Assembly (NCBI GenBank): GCA_025174535.1
Contig: JALBUN010000045.1
Span: 2,480,001 to 2,544,000 of the forward strand
DNA length: 64,000 nucleotides
DNA from: Cantharellus purpuraceus
Taxonomy: Eukaryota; Basidiomycota; Agaricomycetes; Cantharellales; Hydnaceae
Direction of reading: 5' to 3'
The notes under the pieces are model-generated. The model was not told the origin of the DNA. It searched no databases and worked only from the letters and a program-made list of their open reading frames with translations. The position numbers and the translations under genes were made by a program. This document shows, in pieces, positions 56,671 to 64,000 of this stretch. How positions within the stretch are numbered: position 1 is the stretch's first letter; each line of letters opens with the position of its first letter.

Positions 56671-58488
56671 ATGTCCTCACATTTAATCACATCTCCGAGG
56701 AAGAAACGCTTCCCCTCTTCCGACGATGAGACTACCACAACTCCCAAAAGACTTAGAATAGCGTGCGTCTGTCCGTTGGATCAATAGCTTGTGTCTAACA
56801 AGTCAGAACTTGCAGGTCTCTTGTGCCTCCCCCTGCCACCGCCAAGTCACATTCTACCAGATCATCCTTCCTTCCAAAGCACTTGACTCGTCTTCAAACT
56901 ATTCACGCGTCATTGCAACACGCAATTTCCGTAGCGCTCGCAAGATCCGCTGTTTCTCCTTCGGTTGACACCGGCCGGGTGCCAAACGTACTTGACCACT
57001 TGTCCCTATCAACAGCGATGGGGTTTACATTGAATTGTGATATCAACGATATCAAGCGTCTATGCTGGCTGTGGGAATGGAATGGCGATAGTCTTCCCGT
57101 GTCTAACACCTCAAAGCCTAAGGTGGCTATGGATGATGACGATAATCCATTCTTGGTTCCCGACGCACCTAGCGATTGGAGGCGGGGGGCGATGGGTTTC
57201 ATTATTACTCCCGCTACACATTTTGTACGATCTGAAGGGAAACGGGTACCAGCTTATGGTATTGGTATAGAAGTCGAAATGGATCTAGCTGCAGGAAAGG
57301 GTGGGGGGATGGCTGCAGTTGCTAGGTGGACGGCTGAAGGTGACTCGCGAAGACAAGCAGTAGAAGCAAAACTTCGCGCATGGGTCAAGGTGTGTAGTCT
57401 GTATACTGTTATACAAGCACGTTGTTCACAGTTGCACTACGCAAGCAAGATGAACGCAGAAGAAACTACACCTGCACTACCCCTTGCCGATCTGCCAACT
57501 TTACCATTGACGTCCAAGCTTTCCTCACTTACTAAGCTTTTCGTGAAATCAAGCTCCACATCTCCCCAAAAGTCACTTGCCTCCCATCCAGTGTCTGCGA
57601 AACGTACCCCGAAAGAGTTTTTGATTCCTTTCCCTGTTACTCCACATACCCCATTCACATCCCCAAGCAGTTCAGCTTTGGACATACACACATCCAGAAC
57701 ACCGCAGACTCCTCAAACTCCTGTCCGGCAGAAAGGGCCCGGGGCAGTCACAGAGCCGCAAACTCCCACCACAAGTCGTCGTGCAGCGCTCTATGAACGC
57801 ATTAGACAGAAGTCCCTCACTTCCACACCATCAGCCACGGAAAGGGCAAGTCGCGCTGAACCTGTCAGCAAAGAGAAGATGAGACAATTGTGTCAAGAAG
57901 AGCTCAAACGACGGTGTATTCTCGGGAGATTGGATGAAGTCGCAGCCACTGTGTGGGCGTAAGCATTCCATGTTCTCGGTGCCTTCCGTGAACTGAGGGG
58001 GTATCGTAGGTTATTTTCTTCACATACACAGAGTTCATCCACACCGCTATCAGTAGCACGTAAGCGGCGTACTATGCAGACGCAGGAGGTCGTACGAGCT
58101 CTTGTCACATCAGCCACAGTGCCTATTTCAGCAGGTCTTGATGCGTTCGTCTTGGACTAATAGGTATTGCATTGCTAATCATGATTTAGCTGACGCACAA
58201 GATTCAATCAAGTTGTTGATGACTTTGTGCCCTTTTTTCCTTCGGCCCTTGGTGATCGCAGGCGAGGATTGGTTGGAGATGCCCGCGGCTACTCCGTGTG
58301 TAGAGTTGTCTTATTTTTATTTGCACAGTGTTGACTGCGGAGACAGTGCGACGCCACGTTCTCCGAGCGCTAGGGATGACCCAGTCAATGAGATTCTAAG
58401 CAGGAGTCCCAAAACGGTCAAAGTTGAGCGTGGGGGCCTCAGGGAAGTGAGGGAGAAGATTCGGCGGGAACTTGATTCAAGTAACTGA
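56671..58488 (+). CDS. CDT1: DNA replication licensing factor Cdt1
   Basis: Six exons close: 56671-56762, 56816-57389, 57432-57958, 58010-58134, 58190-58295 and 58347-58488. They give 521 residues. The N-terminus is short and basic (SPRKKRFPSSDDETTTTPKR). The middle winged-helix domain starts at FLPKHLTRLQTIHASLQHAI and includes VPNVLDHLSLSTAMGFTL and DINDIKRLCWLWEWNG, the geminin/MCM-side fold. A Ser/Pro linker rich in TPQTPQTP (possible CDK sites) leads to the C-terminal MCM-binding winged helix: KEKMRQLCQEELKRRCILGR, LDEVAATVWALFS, DAQDSIKLLMTLCPFFLRPL and VIAGEDWLEMP. Cdt1 loads MCM2-7 at origins in G1. The C-terminal tail beyond the winged helix is basic. Identification rests on the two winged-helix blocks in the right order. 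Confidence 0.88.
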
Positions 58489-58782
58489 CCCTCAGACCTA
58501 TTGCCGAGGGATTTCCCATTCAATAGTACAATTTTATTGAAAATTCTAGAGAGTTACTAGAAATTGCATTTGTGCCGACCGTAAGCCTCGCGATGCTACA
58601 CTAGATAGTGTAAAGGGAATGTATCGGCAATCACATTCAGTTTGCAAATTCTTAGAAAACAATTCAGTTAGCCGATGACTATTGGCTACATTTGAGAGCT
58701 TCGTAAGCCTTTACAGTACTTTAACTACGGGGTTCAAACAGGATAATATAACATGTGGCACAAGTAGTATAGGGGGACTGCC
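58489..58782. other. Convergent intergenic region
   Basis: A/T-rich 3' flanks of CDT1 and the dehydrogenase, about 294 bases. No gene. Confidence 0.5.
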
Positions 58783-59568
58783 CTACCAAGGCACCTGTTT
58801 TCCTGTCCAGTCCCAGACTTTTCCTCTGTCTCTCTCACTCAGACTTTCTACGACATTGACAAGTTTTCCGGCTGCTTCTTTGGGTTCGAAAAGTTCAGGG
58901 GTTGCAGTCCAAAAGTCTTTGCTTAGGTTGGTTTTGACTGTGCCGGGGTGTATACCTACGGCGACGGAGGAAGTTCTCTTCTTTTGCATCTGCAATTGCA
59001 AATCGAATGTTTTGATGATCTGGTTGAGAGCAGCCTTGGATGAACGATAGGAATACCAGCCACCACGCGTATTGTCTGAGATGCTCCCCACACGCGCCGA
59101 GATGTGCACCCACTTGGACAAGCTCGGGGAGGGTTGCATATTGTCGTTGTACTCTGGCAAGAAACGCGAGAAATGCTTGATCATGAACAGATGGGAAAAG
59201 ACGTTGACTTTGAAAGTTTCAAGCAAGGAAGAATCATCAATATCTTGAGGATGCTTCTCTGGGTGAAGCATGCCACCCGTAATCCACGCGGTGTGCAAGT
59301 GGGCATCGCTCGGGAGCAGTTTCGCGAGAGATTCAGAGGCCGATGCGATGCTCTGTTCAGCTGTGAGTTCCAGAGGAATGAGCGTAAGACGCGTTGAGTC
59401 CACGTTTTCAGGAAGACCAGAGAAGATGCGCTGTCGGACGATATTGACGTCGGGAGAACGGTGCGTGGCATAGACCAGCATCGAAGTTTGATGTTGCAGG
59501 TAGTGCCTTGTTAGGGCAAGAGACAGACCACGGCTAGCAGGGGAGATGAGTACGAATGGGCTGACCAT
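58783..59568 (-). CDS. Short-chain dehydrogenase/reductase
   Basis: Single exon, 261 residues, ATG 59568. The N-terminal nucleotide-binding strand reads VLISPASRGLSLALTRHYL, in which the usual TGxxxGxG is replaced by SPASRGLSL. Central segments HTAWITGGMLHPEKHPQD and LETFKVNVFSHLFMIKHFS follow. VHISARVGSISDNTRGGWYS leads to the catalytic YRSSKAALNQ (Tyr-x3-Lys), and VAVGIHPGTVKTNLSKDF holds the cofactor-side PG motif. It is close to the C-factor/YKL107-like group of small soluble SDRs. The substrate is unknown. It is transcribed away from a PDR-type ABC transporter, and the 726 bases between them hold a duplicated segment, so joint control is possible. Confidence 0.88.
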   Translation of the reverse strand: MVSPFVLISPASRGLSLALTRHYLQHQTSMLVYATHRSPDVNIVRQRIFSGLPENVDSTRLTLIPLELTAEQSIASASESLAKLLPSDAHLHTAWITGGMLHPEKHPQDIDDSSLLETFKVNVFSHLFMIKHFSRFLPEYNDNMQPSPSLSKWVHISARVGSISDNTRGGWYSYRSSKAALNQIIKTFDLQLQMQKKRTSSVAVGIHPGTVKTNLSKDFWTATPELFEPKEAAGKLVNVVESLSERDRGKVWDWTGKQVPW

Positions 59569-59663
59569 GACAAGGGCTGACCCTATCAGGGCTTCTTTGG
59601 GGTCCGACGACCCCTGTCAAACTACTGCGCGTCTTTGCTTTGCGCCGGAAAAGAATACACCGA

Positions 59664-60086
59664 AATCGACACGTCTGCAAATACGAAGTTTTCCACCGTA
59701 TAATTATGTCTCATCAAATGCAGGAGAGGACATCAACACAAGGGTGGAGACATCTTAGTCAAGTTGGAACCGCCTGGAGTCATTTCTTTCCGAGAGTGGC
59801 AATCGAGGGTCACGTGCAGCGATCAGACTTCCTTAGCGGAGCGCAACGATGAAGGTGCCGCCGAGTCATTCCTCTCTGAATTCATTTTTGTCGCCGGGTG
59901 TAAAAAAATAGGGTGTGGATGGCGTCCAACACGGAATCGACATGTCTGCAGAGATTCGAGCGGGATACGAAGATTTCCACACAATTATGTCTTATTAACA
60001 TCAATGACCACACCGGATCCCTGTGTCAAAGGGTGCAGACTAAGTTGGAACCGCCTGGAGACATTTCTTTCCGAGATGTCGGTGGC
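59664..60086. repeat. Diverged tandem duplication in the SDR / ABC transporter intergenic region
   Basis: Two copies, about 59664-59800 and 59936-60086, share the same order of blocks. First comes AATCGACACGTCTGCA or AATCGACATGTCTGCA. Then comes a TACGAAG...TTTCCAC...AATTATGTCT stretch. Last is the 19-base identical AAGTTGGAACCGCCTGGAG, followed by CATTTCTTTCCGAGA. Between the blocks the copies have diverged by substitutions and indels. It lies between two divergent genes. Confidence 0.75.
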
Positions 60087-60294
60087 AGCCACGTCGATTA
60101 CAAACTAACATCAGCCGTGTGACGTTAACTAGCGCCAAGCTTGCCGCCCCAACATCCTTCTTGTGATTTGCTGACTTGCTACTCCGTGACTCTTTCTCTC
60201 GGCATCATGGCAATTGTTGCGCTTAGTATAAAGGGTCTCCCTTACCGTCCTCCCCATACTGCTTGCATTTTCGTCCTGTCCACTCGAAGTAATA

Positions 60295-63200
60295 ATGGCA
60301 GATACGGGCTCGCTATCAGACACTCCCACCCCCACGGTCATGGGGGTCCCGCCGTCTCCTCCTGATTCACGCCAGGTGGAGGTGCAGGCCGCCAAAGAGT
60401 CGTTCACCCAATTAGAGCGCCAGCTTTCACGTGCCTCTACTTTGCGACGGTCCTCAGATCCAAGAGATTCTGAAAAGGGCGAGCATGAAGAGGAAGCATT
60501 CAACCTGCGAGAATACCTGAACAGTGCTAATGCTGCTCAGGATGAGGCGGGCATCACGAACCACCACAAGCGAGTTGGCGTGACATGGAATGACCTAGAG
60601 GTTATCGTTCCCGGAGGTAGTGATTTCAAGGTAATTTGTGCGATGCATCAGTCCCCGTCCTCCACGTCTAATCCTCTTTGAAGGTATACGCCCAAACGTT
60701 TGGAAGTATGTCTCATAATTTTCCCCCCTTCGCTTATTACGCTCCTATGTTGACTATATTCAGAGGCCGTCGTCGACTTTTTCTTCTTACCGATATCTTT
60801 TCCTCTGGGGGTTTTCCGCCAGCTCAGCTCAGCCAAGAAATCACCAATCGTTGGCACGCCAATCTTATACAAGTGCGTGGCTTCGTCACCCTATGAATCC
60901 TTTTTGCTTAGCTCCCATCCCAAAGAAACAATGGCTTACTCAAACCTGGCGAAATGTGTCTCGTACTTGGGTGCCCTGGTGCTGGTTGTACCACATTTCT
61001 AAAGTCAATCAGCAATCAACGCGACGGATACGCTTACGTTGGTGGTGACGTACGTTACGCAGGTATCAGTGCGGCAGAGATGGCAAAACGGTACAAAGGG
61101 GAGGTCGTCTATAATCAAGAGGGTATACCACAGTTTTTTGAAAGCAACTTGGGTTCCGTTGACATCCTCCGCTTCAGATGATATTCATATTTCCACCTTG
61201 ACCGTTGGTCAGACCCTTGACTTTGCCCTCTCAACAAAAACTCCAGGCAAAAGATTACCAGGAATTTCTCATCAAGAGTTCAATGCCAAATTGCGCCGGA
61301 CATTCCTGCAGATGTTCAACATCCGTCACACTGAAAAAACGCTCGTGGGCGACGCGTTCGTCCGTGGCGTGAGTGGCGGAGAGCGCAAGCGGGTCAGTAT
61401 TGCGGAGATGATGGCCACTCGCGCGCACGTCACCTGCTGGGACAACAGCACACGTGGGTCCTTCTCTCTTGGTTCACAATTGGTTTGTTAATTTGCTGCC
61501 GACCCAAGGTGGACTGGACGCGAGTACTGCTGTGAGTTTCTTAAAGAATATACCTAGGCATAATGATGCTGACACTGGCTGCAGTTGGATTATGTGAAGA
61601 GTTTACGAGTTCTTACAGATGTCATGCAACAAACAACATTTGTGTCATTGTACCAGGCCAGCGAGAGTGCGTATTAGTGTCGATAGTATGCCGCCTTGAT
61701 TTAGCGACTGACTTCGTGTTCAGGTATATACAGGCAATTCGACAAGGTACTCATCATCAACAAAGGACGTCAGGTGTACTTTGGTCCCGCAGACCAGGCC
61801 AGAAAATATTTTATTTCACTTGGTTACAAAGACCTCCCTAGGCAGACCTCAGCAGACTACTTGACTGGTTGCAGTATGTCAACCATCCATTTACTATCCT
61901 ACTTTGTCATCTAATCCGCCGCTTAGCGGATCCGAATGAGCGACAATTTACACCTGGCCAATCTGCTGATACCGTTCCTTCTACACCCGCCGCTCTCGAA
62001 AATGCGTGGCGTACGTCTACGCTATTCCGGAATATGGAGAACGACCGACTGTGGTATGAGAAGTACTTGGAGACCGAGAACCAAGATCAAGATGACTTCA
62101 GGAACGCTGTCCTGCAGGATAAGAGGAAGGGGGTGTCAAAGAAGAGCCCATACACTCTGGGGTTCACAAATCAGGTTTTTGCTTTGACTTCCCGACAATT
62201 CCAGCTTCGGTTGCAGGATAAGTTTCAGCTCTACACGTCTTTTGCGATGTCTATCGTGAGTGCACTACTTCTCAAGGCAGTCATGAGGTACTGAGCTCCT
62301 TTGATATCCAGGGCCTTGCCATCGTGCTTGGCGCAACGTTCTACAACCTCCCACCAACAGCGGGTGGAGCATTCACGCGAGGGAGTATCTTTTTCTTTGG
62401 TAAGGCCCTCGTAGATGTGGCGTTGTGAGGCACGCTCACATAATAAATACATCATCGTAGCCGTGCTTGTGAACTCTTTGGATGCGTTTTCAGAGGTTGG
62501 CACACTTCCCCTATCATGAGGTCCATGTAATCTTACGTTGTCCCCGCAGATGCCCTTGCAGATGATGGGCCGCCCCAGTAATTCCTGTTAACTACATCGG
62601 TTACCTGGTCATTTGACACAATCTCCCGTTAGTTCTGCAGAAGCAAGTCAGGTATGGCTTCTACCGCCCGGCGACAATTGCATTGGCCAATCTCTTCGCC
62701 GACCTCCCCTTCTCCGTTATGCGCACCTTCCTCTTCAGCGTCATCATATATTTCATGGTGAACCTTGCGAGGAGTCCGGGTGGATTTTTCACATTCACCC
62801 TCTTCCAGATTTTAACATTCTTAGTTATGCAAGTGAGTATATCATCTATGGGTTGACAGCTACCCAAATAAATATCGGTTGTTCTAGGCATTATTCCGAG
62901 TATTCGGGCTGCTCTGCCCCGACTTTGATACTTCAATTAGGTGCGTGGAGATTTCTCCTCTCAGTCGCTGCCCTACTGAACCCATCCTGGATTTCTTCTA
63001 GATTAGCAGTTTTTTTCCTTCCCAACTTCATTAGTTACGCTGGTGAGTACTCTGTAGATGCTTTTACCTTCTTTTTCTAACTCGTACGTAGGATATTTTA
63101 CGCCTCCATTCAGGGTATGTTACAGAGATCACTGAGGTATGACTGTACTTGAACTGTGCCACGTTCAGATGAAGCGATGGCTATTCTGGATTTATTATAT

Positions 63201-64000
63201 CAACCCCATCAGCTATGGTGCGTTTCGGCTTGTCATGATGTGGAATCGTCACTCATCTCGTTACTTGAAGGCTTTGGTGGACTTATGAACAATGAATTCA
63301 TGAGGACCAATGTAGGCTCATTCTCTTTTAACTGCCCTTGACTAACCATGTCATGGCTCAGCTTTCATGTGATGGTAATTTCGTAGTACCCAGAAATGCC
63401 CCGGGACAGACCAAATATCCGTGAGCAGTGTAATTGGCAAGTTTCATAGGTCCCTTCTCATGGTCGGCACCTTATGCAGTGACACGCTTGGACCTAACCA
63501 AGCCTGCACACTGTTTGGTGCTCAGCCGGGTTCTAATATCGTCCGCGGTGTGGACTACTTAAGCAAAGGATATGGTCTTAATAGTCAGAATCTATGGCGC
63601 ATGCAATTGGTGGTACGTACAGGACTATACAGTGGCTTGTCTCTCCCCTCAATTCAAGCGTATGCTATGCTACCAGGTGCTCATTGGGATGTTCCTAATC
63701 TTCACTGCCGCGCAACTGCTCATACTCGAGTTTTACAAGGTTTGTGGCTGCTATCCTTCGTTCCCACCGACCCTTGCTAACATGCCTTGCTTAAATGTAG
63801 CATGCTAGTTACGGCGCGGGCATGCATATATATATTCCGGAGAACGCTGAAACTAAGAAACTCAATGCCAAATTGCACGCTAAAAAAGACCACAAAGACG
63901 ATGGCATGGACGAGAAGGTTGAGAAGCCTCGGTGCGATTTATGCCAGGCCTCTCCCGCTGAATGAATGTTCATGCTTCGACTTACAGACAGAATATTTCT
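60295..64000 (+). CDS. PDR-type ABC transporter (ABCG full-length type), first half; runs off the right end
   Basis: Start ATG 60295; exon 1 is 60295-60630. Many short introns follow, and all apparent stops are removed by splicing. The first nucleotide-binding domain has GLLKPGEMCLVLG followed by the Walker A GCPGAGCTTFLKSI, with Cys before the Thr pair as in fungal PDR first domains. VVYNQEDDIHISTLTVGQTL, the signature VRGVSGGERKRVSIAEMMA, WDNSTRGLDASTALDYVKSL (Asn in place of the usual Walker B Glu) and FDKVLIINKGRQVYFGPA follow. The first membrane domain includes YRPATIALANLFADLPFSVM and MKRWLFWIYYINPISYG. It is followed by a Cys-containing loop and a linker that reaches the window edge. 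Such pumps export drugs and xenobiotics at the plasma membrane. The second half lies outside. Confidence 0.92.

Noticed and set aside
62560..62660. Stop codon after MMGRPSNSC in the ABC transporter
   Set aside because: The GTAATT to CCGTTAG intron removes it and restores GRPILQKQ followed by YGFYRPA, typical of PDR pumps.
1..64000. CRISPR arrays, bacterial operons, rRNA genes or a secondary-metabolite cluster
   Set aside because: No spaced direct repeats, no Shine-Dalgarno/operon layout, no rRNA-like sequence, and no polyketide synthase, NRPS or terpene synthase motif was seen. The oxidase, dehydrogenase and pump are too far apart and separated by housekeeping genes.

Overview
This window is nuclear DNA from a filamentous basidiomycete, most likely an Agaricomycete (mushroom-forming) fungus. 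The evidence is internal. Genes are cut by many short introns of about 45 to 70 bp with GT-AG ends, often using a GTGCGT donor. Several first exons are only 6 to 13 bases long. The protein families are typically fungal: Fhl1-like FHA/forkhead factor, Ytp1-like membrane protein, PDR-type ABC transporter and berberine-bridge oxidase. One CCCH zinc-finger protein has a layout I know mainly from basidiomycetes. No bacterial operon, CRISPR array, rRNA or tRNA gene was seen.

Layout. 1-5172 (-): 5' part of a phosphatidylinositol 4-kinase STT4 gene, whose kinase end lies outside. 6.8-7.55 kb: a broken gag-like retroelement fragment. 7.9-9.3 kb: unassigned ORFs. 10.1-19.1 kb (all -): VTT-domain membrane protein, ribosomal protein eL36, casein kinase 2 beta subunit and a long coiled-coil protein. 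19.4-23.7 kb (-): Argonaute with all four slicer residues. 25-26.9 kb (+): multi-pass membrane protein with a long tail. 27.3-36.2 kb is a dense, GC-rich block: IP6 kinase Kcs1 (-), ABHD4/5-type hydrolase (-), complex III subunit Qcr9 (-), mitochondrial ribosomal protein uS11m (+) and Fhl1-like factor (-). 36.2-39.5 kb: no convincing gene. 39.5-45.2 kb: secreted FAD oxidase (+), Ser/Thr-rich single-pass protein (-) and PKA regulatory subunit (-). 45.2-48.4 kb: no convincing gene. 48.4-60 kb: Ytp1-like protein (+), COQ2 (-), RhoGDI (-), CCCH protein (-), a small uncertain gene (-), CDT1 (+) and a short-chain dehydrogenase (-). 60.3-64 kb (+): first half of a PDR-type ABC transporter that runs off the right end.

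Most genes are single-copy housekeeping or signalling genes: phosphoinositide and inositol pyrophosphate kinases, CK2 and PKA regulators, RhoGDI, RNAi, replication licensing, ubiquinone synthesis, and mitochondrial respiration and translation. They do not form an obvious biosynthetic cluster. Two pairs may share regulation: QCR9 with uS11m (63 bp between start codons), and the dehydrogenase with the ABC transporter (a common upstream region holding a duplicated element).

Exon models were built by hand from splice sites and reading phase. Where I say a model closes, exon lengths sum to whole codons and the product matches its family. No homology search was run, so family names rest on recognised motifs. 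I found no clearly new multi-gene system. The best leads are the divergent mitochondrial promoter, the duplicated element before the transporter, the recent in-frame duplication in the oxidase with its GATA-site cluster, and the unassigned coiled-coil and CCCH proteins.
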